Part shown: in pieces, positions 26,869 through 35,217 of the stretch | Layout of the letters: each line of letters begins with the position of its first letter | Position numbering within the stretch: position 1 is the stretch's first letter | Assembly (NCBI GenBank): GCA_016935975.1 | Contig: JAFGPX010000040.1 | Span: 1-51,784, forward strand | Length of the DNA stretch: 51,784 nt | Source: Deltaproteobacteria bacterium | GTDB lineage: Bacteria > Myxococcota_A > Polyangia > Fen-1088 | Reading direction: 5' to 3' | Notes under the pieces: model-generated | What the model was told of the DNA's origin: nothing | What the model saw: only the letters and a program-made list of their open reading frames with translations | Databases searched by the model: none | Program-made: the position numbers and the translations under genes

Positions 26869-26884
26869 TGGCATGGAGCTTGCT
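26869..26884 (+). promoter_or_regulatory. Sigma-54 -24/-12 promoter of the porin gene
   Basis: TGGCATGGAGCTTGCT fits the TGGCA-C/T, five bases, TTGC-A/T consensus, with GG and GC exactly ten bases apart. It predicts a transcript start near 26895 and a leader of about 36 bases. The leader ends in the GGGAAGGAG ribosome site at 26914-26922 before ATG 26931. A sigma-54 activator is encoded at 36958-38502. Confidence 0.65.
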
Positions 26885-26930
26885 GACCGCAGAGACGACC
26901 GCACTCTGCCCTTGGGAAGGAGAACCGCCC

Positions 26931-28385
26931 ATGAAGATCCGTTCGCTAGCGCTCGCACTCGTCACTGCCTCGCCGCTGCTCGCGCTGGAGTTCGGCCCGG
27001 CCACGGCCGCCGAGAATGCCCCGGCCGCAACAGCCGCGCTGCCCGCGCTCGCAACGGAGGAAACCGACTCGCGCTTGCGCGAGTTGGACGAACGAGCCAC
27101 GGCGCTCGAAGCCAGGCTGCGGGCGCACGAGCAAGAGGCGAGCAGGGCGAAAAAGGCGGCCGTCGGAACGGCCGGCGAGAAGGGCTTCGCGCTCAAGAGC
27201 GCGGACGGCGCATTCGCGGTCAAGCTGCGCGGCCTCCTGCATGCCGATGGCCGCCAGTTCATCGAGAACGAGGCCCTGCGACCCAATGCCACGTTCGTCG
27301 CGCGACGTGCGCGTCCGATCCTGCAGGCCACCTTTTTCGACGTGGCCGACTTCCGCCTGATGCCCGACTTCGGCAACGGCAACGCCGTGGTGCAGGACGC
27401 CTACGGCGACCTGCGCCCGTTCCCCTGGCTCAAGCTGCGCGTCGGCAAGTTCAAGCCTCCGGTGGGACTCGAACGCCTGCAGAGCACGAGCGCGATTGTC
27501 TTCACCGAGCTCGCGCTGCCGACCATGCTGGTGCCCAACCGCGACGCGGGTGTCCAGCTCCACGGCGACATCGCGGGCGGCATCGTCAGCTACGCGGCCG
27601 GCGTGTTCAACGGCGTCGTCGATGGCAGCAGTGGTGACCTGGACAACAACTTCGCCAAGGACGTCGCGGGCCGCGTCTTCGTGAGACCGTGGAAGACGCA
27701 ACCGGCGTCTCTGCTGTCCGGCCTCGGCCTCGGCTTCGCCGCTTCATCCGGCAATCGACGTGGCAAAGCCGCCGTGCTGTCGACCTCGGGCAGCACCGTC
27801 ACGGTGACCACGGCCTCGTCTCCCTCCCTGCCCTCGTTCAAGACCGCGGGCCAACAGAAGGTGTTTTCCTACATCGTCGACGACAAGAACGATGCTACCG
27901 TGCTCGCGGAAGGGCGCCACACGCGCCTGGCGCCGCAGGCCTGCTTCTACGTGGGCCCCTTCGGCCTGCTGGGCGAGTACGTCCGCTCCACCCACAGCGT
28001 GCTCAAGGGGGCCGAGTCGGCCAAGCTCGACCACAGCGCCTGGCAAGTCGCGGCCACCTTCCTCTTCGGCGAGGGCAAGAACGCCTACGAGGGCGTCCAG
28101 GTGGCCCATCCCGTCGACCGCAGCCTGGACAAGCTCGGCGTGCTGGAGCTCGCCCTCCGGTACAACGAGCTGCGCATCGACGAGGCCGCCTTCCCGCTGT
28201 ACGCGGATCCAGCCAAGTCCATCAAGGTCGCGCGCGGTTGGGCCGCGGCCGCCAACTGGCACTGGAGCGGCAACGTCAAGCTCGGCACGACCTACGAGGA
28301 AACCTACTTCGAGGGCGGGGCGGCGGCGGGCGGCGATCGCGCGACCGAACGCGTGCTTTCCGGTCGCTTGCAGATGGCGTTCTGA
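26931..28385 (+). CDS. Phosphate-selective porin O/P family outer-membrane protein (OprP/OprO-like)
   Basis: The 484-residue protein starts MKIRSLALALVTA with a signal peptide ending near A-T-A-A-E. Residues about 45-80 form a coiled coil (R-L-R-E-L-D-E-R-A-T-A-L-E-A-R-L), as in OprO/P trimer N-termini. A 16-strand-type barrel follows, from L-R-G-L-L-H-A-D-G-R-Q-F to the terminal Phe in L-Q-M-A-F. Family members let anions such as phosphate or polyphosphate cross the outer membrane. The frame is supported by a sigma-54 promoter and a strong ribosome site. It converges on the response-regulator gene, eight bases away. Confidence 0.85.
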   Translation: MKIRSLALALVTASPLLALEFGPATAAENAPAATAALPALATEETDSRLRELDERATALEARLRAHEQEASRAKKAAVGTAGEKGFALKSADGAFAVKLRGLLHADGRQFIENEALRPNATFVARRARPILQATFFDVADFRLMPDFGNGNAVVQDAYGDLRPFPWLKLRVGKFKPPVGLERLQSTSAIVFTELALPTMLVPNRDAGVQLHGDIAGGIVSYAAGVFNGVVDGSSGDLDNNFAKDVAGRVFVRPWKTQPASLLSGLGLGFAASSGNRRGKAAVLSTSGSTVTVTTASSPSLPSFKTAGQQKVFSYIVDDKNDATVLAEGRHTRLAPQACFYVGPFGLLGEYVRSTHSVLKGAESAKLDHSAWQVAATFLFGEGKNAYEGVQVAHPVDRSLDKLGVLELALRYNELRIDEAAFPLYADPAKSIKVARGWAAAANWHWSGNVKLGTTYEETYFEGGAAAGGDRATERVLSGRLQMAF

Positions 28386-28393
28386 CCTGCAAC

Positions 28394-28786
28394 CTACCCG
28401 CGTGCAGCGTCCGTCTCCGCAAGCTTGCGTGCGGCGCGGGCAATGGTGGCGCGGAGATCGTCGAGCTTGAACGGCTTGGCGATGAAGTCGAAAGCGCCCA
28501 GGGTCAGCGCCTCGCGCGCGGCATCGACCGTCGCGAACCCGGTGATCATGATGACCAGTGTGCGCGCAGACCGCGCCCGAGCCCGCCGCAGGACCTCCAT
28601 GCCATCCACCCCTTCCATGCGGATGTCGCTCACCACGATGTCATAGACTCGCCCCTCGATGCGTTGGATGGCCTCGCTGCCGCTCGCGACCACATCGACC
28701 TCGTGGCCCAACTTGCCGAGGGCCGGCCTGATGCGCTTGCCCACGATGGCCTCGTCGTCGAGTACCAGGATGCTCAGCTTTGCCAT
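28394..28786 (-). CDS. Single-domain response regulator
   Basis: The 130-residue CheY-like receiver has acidic pair Asp10/Asp11, phospho-acceptor Asp54 (V-V-S-D-I-R-M), Thr82 (M-I-T-G-F) and Lys104 (I-A-K-P-F). No output domain is present, so it should act by protein contact or in a phosphorelay. It is the last gene of a tight leftward run, two bases after the stop of the phosphohistidine-domain protein. The histidine kinase at 35218 is the obvious candidate donor. Confidence 0.92.
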   Translation of the reverse strand: MAKLSILVLDDEAIVGKRIRPALGKLGHEVDVVASGSEAIQRIEGRVYDIVVSDIRMEGVDGMEVLRRARARSARTLVIMITGFATVDAAREALTLGAFDFIAKPFKLDDLRATIARAARKLAETDAARG

Positions 28787-28788
28787 GC

Positions 28789-31332
28789 CTAGTCTCCCTT
28801 GTCCGGATCGACAGTGTACTCCCCACGCAGGAAAGCCTCGACATAGCGCATGGCCAGGTCCTCGCTGTCCATCAGGGCGTCGACCTGCCGGGTGAATCCG
28901 ATCAACCTGCCCAGGGCGCGCAGACGGTCTTCGGTCTGCTCGCGCGGGAGCCTACGCGCGTTGGCGATCACCAGATCGCGGCTCTGCCGCACGGCGAAGT
29001 CGAGACGATCGAGGATCTCGCGCACCATCGTCGCGCGACGCACGCGGCGTTCCAGGTCGGAGGCTCCGCCCACGAACCGGAAGTAGATCTGGTTCGCGCT
29101 GCGCGCGTCGGCGACATAGGCGTCAACCATGGTGTAGTGGTACCCGAGGTTCAGGCTCAAGTTGACATAGGCGTCCGAGAGCACGGCGAGATTCCGGCCC
29201 GCGCTCTCGGACGAATGCCACGACATCGCGCTTGCCATGAACGTCCGAAAGCCCACCCCCACCGGTCTTGTGCTCCACACGCCCGGGGTTGTGAGGCCCT
29301 GCCAGAGAGCGCACATGGGCAGCGAGCGGAGGGCCTGGGGCGTGACCGGCGCGTTGGGGGAGACCCCGGCGAGGACGGGATCCAGACCTCCGCCGATGTC
29401 GATGATGCGCAAGCCGAGCGGCAGCTCCGAGTCGAGGAGCCTGGCCCCCTCGATACCCACAACCCCGCTGGTGACGTTGAGATTGATGATCTCTTCCACG
29501 GCCTTCTCGTGCGCGAAGCGGATCACATCGTGCGCGGTTCGGCAGCGTTCGGCGCGAAACGCATCGGACTGCGGGTCGATAAGGCCCAGGGGGGTGATCC
29601 GCCGGAGCAAACGACGGAGCACGCGGTACTCGGCCGAGTCCTCGAAGCCGTTCTCGGCCACCAGTTGATACTGGAGAAGAGCATCGACCCGGCCTTCGTA
29701 GACGAGGTTCTCGTCGGCGTCGACCGTGACCTCCTGCCCGGGCCGAAGCCGCGCGACCGCGGCGCCGCAATCCACGATGGTTGGAATGCGAAACTCCCTC
29801 GCCAGGGCGGCCATGTGCCCGGTAGGGCTGCCGACCTCGGTGATGATAGCCGCCACCCGCGGCATCGCGCTCGCCAAGTGCGGCGATGCCCGCCGGGTGA
29901 CGAGCACCGCGCCCGAGGGCAAGTCGGCCAGCTCGCGCTCGTCGCGCAGCCGGCACACCCGTCCGTGGGCAATGCCCCGGCAAGCAACCAGACCGCAGTG
30001 GTCGAGCAGCAGCGGGTAGTGGCCGAGCTGGGCCGCGAGGTTGGTCGGGAGAGCGGCCGGCTGTCTGACCTGAAGCCCGCGAGCCTGAAGAATGTAGAGA
30101 CTCCCCTCGGGATCGCGCGCCCACTCGATGTCCTGCGCTTGCCTGGAATAGTGCTCGATACGAAGCGCATACTCGCAGAGACGCTGGATCTGCTCGGGGC
30201 TCAGCTCACGTCGGTCCGCTTGGGCACCTTCGCTCGTCAGGGTGCGAATGCCCCCGGCTTCGCGTCCAACCACCACCTCGGCCGAGGGGGACGGCCGGTA
30301 GCTCAGGATCTGGTGTGGGCTCTCACGTGAAATCTCGAAGAAGGCCATGCTCTGCTCCCCGGCCACGGCGCGGCTGCCCAGACCCCAAGTTGCACCGACA
30401 AGCATCTTGCCGACGCCTTCCGGCCGGTTGGGATCCAGCGTGTAGAGAACCCCGCTCGCCTCGGCTGGCACCATCCGCATGCAGGCCACCGCCATCAGTC
30501 CCCGTAGCGGCAGGCCGACGGCGCGACGGTAGGTGAGCGCATCGTTCGAATACAGGCTGGCCAAAACCTCGCGGTAGGCGTCGAAGACGTCCTCGGGCTT
30601 CACCTGCAGAACGGTGCAGTATTGGCCGGCGAGGGACAGATCATCGTCCTCGCCGAAAGCGCTCGACCGAACCGCGAGATAGAGGGGCTTGCCCTGCCGT
30701 TCCATCTGCCCGAACGCCCGTTTGATGGCTCGGCACAGGTCCGAGGGTAGCCGCGCCTCGCGCAACCGCCGGCAGACCTCTTCGCAGGCCGATCTCTGCC
30801 CGGCAGCAAAGAGTTCGATCCCGCGGTCGATGACCTTGTCGAGTTTGTTCTCTGCGAGGACGCGCAGATAGGCATAGGTCGTGATGGTGAAACCCGGCGG
30901 GATGGGGATCTGCAGGCGACTGGCAATCTCGCCCAAATGGGCGCTCTTGCTGCCCACCAGATTGACTTGGCTCTCGTCGATCTGGTGGAACCCTATGCAG
31001 AAGTCCGCCTGAGGCACCACGGGTTGGCCGGCCAGGTCCCCATGGGCTTCGGCCCGCAGGCGATCGACGAGCGCATAGAGAGAGGCGTACTTCTGATTCG
31101 CGATGCTGTTGAGGTCGTAGACGATCTTGCCGACCAGATCGAAGATCCTGGTGACCCAACCCGTGACGTAGGTGCGATCGAAGACGTATTCGCCGCCCTG
31201 TTTTTCGGCAGCGTCGGCGAAGAGCTCGAGGACCTCGGTGTTGTTGTCGAGAAGCTGGCGGAACCGAGCGAAGAGAAGCTTGAAAGGGAGCGGTTCCCGC
31301 TTGCCGAATCGCAGCCACCGAAAGAGGGTCAT
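28789..31332 (-). CDS. PEP-synthase-like protein: ATP-binding and phosphohistidine domains with an unrelated C-terminal domain
   Basis: The 847-residue protein starts MTLFRWLRFG, with GAGGAG upstream. Residues 1-110 are helical and unassigned. Residues about 122-420 form a PPDK_N/ATP-grasp domain: L-V-G-S-K-S-A-H-L-G-E-I, I-P-P-G-F-T-I-T, A-V-R-S-S-A-F-G-E-D and I-L-Q-A-R-G. Residues about 440-555 are a PEP-utiliser swivel domain, with T-E-V-G-S-P-T-G-H-M-A giving the phospho-His at 506. The TIM barrel that binds PEP/pyruvate in PEP synthase and PPDK is missing. In its place, residues 560-847 form a helical/mixed domain I do not recognise. It probably phosphorylates something other than pyruvate. 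The context is TSUP permeases and two-component genes. Confidence 0.85.
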   Translation of the reverse strand: MTLFRWLRFGKREPLPFKLLFARFRQLLDNNTEVLELFADAAEKQGGEYVFDRTYVTGWVTRIFDLVGKIVYDLNSIANQKYASLYALVDRLRAEAHGDLAGQPVVPQADFCIGFHQIDESQVNLVGSKSAHLGEIASRLQIPIPPGFTITTYAYLRVLAENKLDKVIDRGIELFAAGQRSACEEVCRRLREARLPSDLCRAIKRAFGQMERQGKPLYLAVRSSAFGEDDDLSLAGQYCTVLQVKPEDVFDAYREVLASLYSNDALTYRRAVGLPLRGLMAVACMRMVPAEASGVLYTLDPNRPEGVGKMLVGATWGLGSRAVAGEQSMAFFEISRESPHQILSYRPSPSAEVVVGREAGGIRTLTSEGAQADRRELSPEQIQRLCEYALRIEHYSRQAQDIEWARDPEGSLYILQARGLQVRQPAALPTNLAAQLGHYPLLLDHCGLVACRGIAHGRVCRLRDERELADLPSGAVLVTRRASPHLASAMPRVAAIITEVGSPTGHMAALAREFRIPTIVDCGAAVARLRPGQEVTVDADENLVYEGRVDALLQYQLVAENGFEDSAEYRVLRRLLRRITPLGLIDPQSDAFRAERCRTAHDVIRFAHEKAVEEIINLNVTSGVVGIEGARLLDSELPLGLRIIDIGGGLDPVLAGVSPNAPVTPQALRSLPMCALWQGLTTPGVWSTRPVGVGFRTFMASAMSWHSSESAGRNLAVLSDAYVNLSLNLGYHYTMVDAYVADARSANQIYFRFVGGASDLERRVRRATMVREILDRLDFAVRQSRDLVIANARRLPREQTEDRLRALGRLIGFTRQVDALMDSEDLAMRYVEAFLRGEYTVDPDKGD

Positions 31333-31358
31333 GATGCCCGCATGCTCCTCGAAGCGGC

Positions 31359-32087
31359 CTAGTGTCCGACGGCTCCCTTCCTCTTGAAGACCAGGCCCAT
31401 GAGAAGCCCGACCGAGAGAGCCACCGACACCGACAAGAGGCCGTAGAGAAAGCTCTGCTCGAAAGCCATGCGGTCGACGAAGCGTGGGAAGCCGACCAGC
31501 TCGACGACAAGCTGTGCGGACTCGATGCGGATGCCGCCGTCCTTGTGCAGGTGGAAGATGACCACCCCATACTCTCCGGGTGGGGCCATGTCGGGCCAGG
31601 GGATTTGCGCCTCGAAAGCCGTTCCGTCCATCCGGACGCCGTTCTGCAGCTCGGCGAACATCCCCTTGCTCTTCTTGAGCTTGACATACTCGGCCCGCAT
31701 GGCCGAAGCCTCGGCGCCCGCCGGCGCGATGCGGGCCCGGCGGGCCAGCGCGTCGAGATCGAGAAGGTGCCGCTGGACCAGATCCCGATCGCGGACGGCC
31801 TGGGCGTTGCCCGCGATCAGATGCAGGCGCGGAACCCCCGATACGGCGAGCTTGCCCAGGTTGGCCCACAGCGGCCCGACGCGCCCCTTGCGGTCGAATC
31901 TCTCCTCGGTGTCGCTGCCGGTGACGATGACGATGACCTCGCTGCCAGGGTCCGTGACACCCCTGACCCGAACCGTGGTGCCACGGTAGAAGGCCGAGAC
32001 ACGAACGGGGTTGGGCTCGACCGTGACAGCGCGTGCGGGCGCAGCAACCAAGAGAGCCAACAGCGCAGCAACGACTGAGCGCCTCAC
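31359..32087 (-). CDS. TIGR02186-type exported protein with C-terminal membrane anchor
   Basis: The 242-residue protein is read from GTG 32087 behind AGGGGGT. It has a signal peptide ending A-P-A-R-A (residue 20). An extracytoplasmic domain begins V-T-V-E-P-N-P-V-R-V-S-A-F-Y-R-G, with a beta-rich immunoglobulin-like start. A transmembrane helix lies near residues 212-232, followed by a short basic tail. This matches the TIGR02186 family, known from genome annotation as a neighbour of TauE/SafE permeases. The TSUP gene upstream ends nine bases before it, so it is probably an accessory subunit of that permease. Confidence 0.75.
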   Translation of the reverse strand: MRRSVVAALLALLVAAPARAVTVEPNPVRVSAFYRGTTVRVRGVTDPGSEVIVIVTGSDTEERFDRKGRVGPLWANLGKLAVSGVPRLHLIAGNAQAVRDRDLVQRHLLDLDALARRARIAPAGAEASAMRAEYVKLKKSKGMFAELQNGVRMDGTAFEAQIPWPDMAPPGEYGVVIFHLHKDGGIRIESAQLVVELVGFPRFVDRMAFEQSFLYGLLSVSVALSVGLLMGLVFKRKGAVGH

Positions 32088-32096
32088 GCGTACCCC

Positions 32097-33020
32097 CTAG
32101 TGCCCGCCGGCGGGCGACAGCAAGAGCGTCGGCGTGGCGACCAGGCCGTAGGCCATCTTGACCGCAACCAGGAGCACGATGCAGGCGAGTATGATCCGGA
32201 GCTGTTCGCCGCGCAGCCGGCGCGCGATCCGCGCTCCCACCTGGGCGCCGACGGCGGAGCCGAGGGCCAATGCGATGGCCAGGACGACATCCACGGTATG
32301 ATTGACTGCGGCCTGCATGAAGGTCACGCCAGTCGAGGTGAAGAGGATCTGGAAGAGATCGGTCCCCACGGCTACGTGCATCGGCATGCGCAGCAGGTAC
32401 ACCATGGCCGGAATCATGATGAACCCGCCGCCGACGCCCATGATCGCGGCGAGGATCCCGACCAACATGCACAGAAAGATCGGCACGAACACCGAATGGC
32501 GAATGCCGGACTTGGGGAAGCTGACCACAAGGGGCAGCGCCCCGAGGAATGCGCCGGTGCGCGAGCGGCGCTGCGTCCGCACCGACGTCCGCCTCGTCCC
32601 GCGCAAGGCGCCCAGGCTCTCCCGGAACATGTAGCCCCCGATGAGGCTGAGCACCACCACGTAGGTGACCATGATGACGAAGTCGGCGTTTCCCATCCCA
32701 CGCAGCACCCTGATGATCTGGACGCCGATGGCGCCGCCGACGACGCCGCCCACGAGCATCAGACCGCCCAGCTTGTAGTCGACGTTGCCCATGCGCGCGT
32801 GCGCGTAGCTCCCCGAGGCTGCCGCCGCAGCGATCTGGCAAGAGTCGGTCGCCGCCGCCACGGTCGGCGGGATCCCCACCATCATCAGGAGCGGCGTCAT
32901 CAGAAAACCACCCCCCACCCCGAACATCCCGGAGAGAAGCCCGACCAAGCCCCCGAGGCCGAACGGAGTGAAGAGAAAGACGCTTCTCCCCGCAATGGGC
33001 AAGAGGATGTGCAGTTCCAC
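32097..33020 (-). CDS. TauE/SafE (TSUP) family permease 2
   Basis: The 307-residue protein has the two TSUP signatures: L-V-G-L-L-S-G-M-F-G-V-G-G-G-F near residue 28 and I-L-A-A-I-M-G-V-G-G-G-F-I-M near 190. A longer cytoplasmic loop (about 140-170) is rich in Arg. The likely start is GTG 33020; the signature begins soon after, so no downstream start is possible. It is followed nine bases later by its presumed partner of the TIGR02186 type. Substrate unknown, with sulfite or organosulfonate as family precedents. Confidence 0.85.
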   Translation of the reverse strand: MELHILLPIAGRSVFLFTPFGLGGLVGLLSGMFGVGGGFLMTPLLMMVGIPPTVAAATDSCQIAAAAASGSYAHARMGNVDYKLGGLMLVGGVVGGAIGVQIIRVLRGMGNADFVIMVTYVVVLSLIGGYMFRESLGALRGTRRTSVRTQRRSRTGAFLGALPLVVSFPKSGIRHSVFVPIFLCMLVGILAAIMGVGGGFIMIPAMVYLLRMPMHVAVGTDLFQILFTSTGVTFMQAAVNHTVDVVLAIALALGSAVGAQVGARIARRLRGEQLRIILACIVLLVAVKMAYGLVATPTLLLSPAGGH

Positions 33021-33089
33021 TGGGCTGAGGCCCAGCCTACTGCCGACATCGGTCCCCGGTCAATGCTGTGGAAAGCTCCGCGGGCCGGA

Positions 33090-33944
33090 TCAGCGCAGGT
33101 ACCCGACGACATAGGAGAGCGCGAGTCCGGTGGTCGCCAGGGCCAGGACGGCCTCGATGGCGCGCGCGGGAAGGCGGCGCTGGAGGCGGGCGCCAGAGTA
33201 CATCCCGAGCAGACCGCCGATGCCCAGGCTGAGGCCGAGCCACCAGTCGGGCATCAACGCCGGCTGGGCCAGCAGGCCGGCCGAGAAGGCGAAGAAGGAA
33301 ATGCCGGAGAGCGAGGTCAAGAAAGTGGCCAGCAGGGTGGCACCCGCGATGCTGTGGATCGGCAGATGCCCCATCGACACCAGGATGGGCGCCATGATGG
33401 CGCCGCCACCAACCCCGTAGATCCCGCCGACGACCCCAACCGCCACTGCGAGCAACGCCAGCTTGGCGGTCGGAATCGAGTGCCGCACGCCCTGGAACTC
33501 GTACTCCAGCCGCCGCAGACCCAGCCGGGCCGCTCGCACCAGGAACGAGTCCGTAGCCGATCCGGGCGCCGGGCGGCCCCCGAGCACGGAAAGGCCCAGA
33601 CGCACGCCCAGGAGAAGAAGCACGATGCCCACGAAGAGCTTGAAATTGCGGGGATCGGGCAGAAGGGTGATACGCACCAGAGCGCCGAGCACCACGCCGG
33701 GCACGGTCCCGACCGCGATCACGATCGCCAGCGGCCAGACCATGCGCCCCTCGCGCAGGTAGCGGTAGATCCCCGAGGGGGCGGCAACCACGTTGAACAG
33801 GAGGTTGGTGGGGGTGACCGCCGGCCCGACGAGCCCGAGCACGCTCACCTGAAAAGGCAGAAGCAGAAACGCCCCCGACACGCCGGCCGTGGAGGTCACC
33901 AGCGATACACAGTAGGCAACCAGACATGCGAAGAAGTACGACAT
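33090..33944 (-). CDS. TauE/SafE (TSUP) family permease 3
   Basis: The 284-residue protein begins MSYFFACLVAYC, with AGGGTTAGAGG just upstream. Its halves carry S-T-A-G-V-S-G-A-F-L-L-L-P-F and G-V-V-G-G-I-Y-G-V-G-G-G-A-I-M-A-P. The first signature departs from the usual G-V-G-G-G. The gene ends 69 bases before permease 2. Two different TSUP proteins in tandem raise the possibility of a heteromeric transporter or different substrates. Confidence 0.85.
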   Translation of the reverse strand: MSYFFACLVAYCVSLVTSTAGVSGAFLLLPFQVSVLGLVGPAVTPTNLLFNVVAAPSGIYRYLREGRMVWPLAIVIAVGTVPGVVLGALVRITLLPDPRNFKLFVGIVLLLLGVRLGLSVLGGRPAPGSATDSFLVRAARLGLRRLEYEFQGVRHSIPTAKLALLAVAVGVVGGIYGVGGGAIMAPILVSMGHLPIHSIAGATLLATFLTSLSGISFFAFSAGLLAQPALMPDWWLGLSLGIGGLLGMYSGARLQRRLPARAIEAVLALATTGLALSYVVGYLR

Positions 33945-33982
33945 CCTCTAACCCTGCCGGCGGTCACCTGGGGAGCATCCAC

Positions 33983-34072
33983 AGGGAGAAACAGAAGCAC
34001 AGAGCCGGAAGAGTCGTTGCATTCCGCCATTCCCATCCGTTTCCGCTTCTTCGTTCTTCCCCGTCTTTCCCT
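33983..34072. repeat. Degenerate ACAGAG-type palindrome, copy D
   Basis: AGGGAGAAACAGAAGCACAG on the left and CTTCTTCGTTCTTCCCC then GTCTTTCCCT on the right form an imperfect inverted repeat in the gap between the kinase-like/BON gene and permease 3. It is more decayed than copies A and B. Confidence 0.35.
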
Positions 34073-34173
34073 TGGGCGATTCGCGTTGCTCATGGGCCAC
34101 ATCGTTCACCACGATGGCTTTTCCGCCGACCACCTTCATACAGACCATGTCCGGTCCGGGGAAGGGTGGTGGG

Positions 34174-34989
34174 CTAGACGCCCTCACCGCTCAGCATGAC
34201 CCGCGTGCCATAGCGAACATCGCCCACGCCCTCGACCTTGCGGGCGGTATCGAGCACGGCCTGGACCCAGCGTGGGTCAGGCAGCTTGCCCTCGATCTCG
34301 ACTCGGTTGCCGGAGGCGCGCACCTCGACATCCGCGTAGGCCGTCTGGGAATCGGCGGCCAACGCCGCCCGCACGCGGCTCGCAAGGTGCAGGTCCGCGA
34401 ACGCCTGGCGGCTCCTCTGGTCCGGCTCGAATTCTGGCCGGCTGACGATGGCCACGACGCTCGCGCAGGCCGCTTCGAGATCGAGATGCTCGAGATTGAT
34501 GACCAGGTCGTAGAGGGTGGGATCATGCCAGTTCGCACCGTAGAGCCACTGCGTCCATTTCTCCCTGTCGTGATCGATCCGGGCGAGGTAACTCTCCGCC
34601 TCCTCGCGCCCCATGCCCTGACGCTGCTCGACCTGCCGCACGCGGTACTCGAGCGGAGCGATGAGACGCACACGCAGCACGTGCCGGACGCCGGTCAGGA
34701 GCAGGTGCCCGGCGTTGCCGTGGTACACGATCCGATCGTGACTTGCCAGATCGCACAGCGCGCACTGGACGAAGGCGAGGTAGCGCCTCCGGTCGTGCAG
34801 GAAGCGGTCCCATAGCCCCGGAGCTTTGCGCATCGCTTCGGCGAGCTTGCTCTCGGAGACTCCGTACCTCACCGCCGCCTCGGCCAGTACTTCGCGACTC
34901 ACCACCTCGTAGCCGAGGCGTTCGCCCAGCAACTTCGCAAGCTCCTCGCCACCGCTGAACGTTCCTCGCGAAACCGTAATGATACTCAT
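34174..34989 (-). CDS. Cytidylate-kinase-like protein fused to a BON domain
   Basis: The 271-residue protein starts MSIITVSRGTFSGGEELAK with GGAGAAG upstream. Residues 1-190 resemble the cytidylate-kinase-like family (PF13189): an I-T-V-S-R-G-T-F-S-G-G-E P-loop variant with Glu where a kinase P-loop has Lys, the early V-V-S-R-E-V-L pattern, and a conserved Arg/His-rich lid segment. Residues about 197-266 match a BON domain (V-R-A-A-L-A-A-D, then V-E-I-E-G-K-L-P-D, ending G-V-G-D-V-R-Y). BON domains usually bind phospholipid or act in the periplasm, which is odd for a cytoplasmic kinase fold. No signal peptide is seen. The family is often found near signalling and TSUP genes; its substrate is unknown. 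Confidence 0.78.
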   Translation of the reverse strand: MSIITVSRGTFSGGEELAKLLGERLGYEVVSREVLAEAAVRYGVSESKLAEAMRKAPGLWDRFLHDRRRYLAFVQCALCDLASHDRIVYHGNAGHLLLTGVRHVLRVRLIAPLEYRVRQVEQRQGMGREEAESYLARIDHDREKWTQWLYGANWHDPTLYDLVINLEHLDLEAACASVVAIVSRPEFEPDQRSRQAFADLHLASRVRAALAADSQTAYADVEVRASGNRVEIEGKLPDPRWVQAVLDTARKVEGVGDVRYGTRVMLSGEGV

Positions 34990-35217
34990 CGATCTTCTCC
35001 GGATCCTTGTCTTGTCGGCGCGATCGTTCCCCTCGCCGGCCGCTCTGGCGGAGCAAGACTATATCCGCGCCCTCGCTTTCTCTACCCCCGATCGAGAACA
35101 GCTCCTATCGTTCCCCTGCCGTGAGGACGAGCGCGGCGGCGGCGACCGGCCGTGTAGCCGAACGCGCGCACCGGCCAGTCGATCTTGGGTCCCGCCAGCA
35201 TGCCGTGCAGAAGTCGG

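Larger units (their letters stand above)
26194..26930. other. Regulatory intergenic region between divergent permease and porin genes
   Basis: This 737-base gap holds no gene that I can support. From left to right it carries a sigma-54-like site for the permease, three GATATT-centred motifs, a large imperfect hairpin (repeat C) and a strong sigma-54 site for the porin. Such length and structure is unusual in this compact window. Confidence 0.6.

Noticed and set aside
28789..32841. A single 1350-residue leftward frame covering the phosphohistidine protein and beyond
   Set aside because: Residues before the ATG at 31332 lie opposite or out of frame with the TIGR02186-type and TSUP genes and are low-complexity. 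The family start fits 31332.
33957..34148. Small leftward frame starting MVCMKVVGGKAIVV downstream of the kinase-like/BON gene
   Set aside because: It has no ribosome site, and most of it is translation of palindrome copy D. I cannot support it as a gene.
35053..35066. Sigma-54-like site upstream of the kinase-like/BON gene
   Set aside because: The -12 element TTGCT and spacing fit, but the -24 element is CGGATA. GG-N10-GC alone is common in GC-rich DNA.
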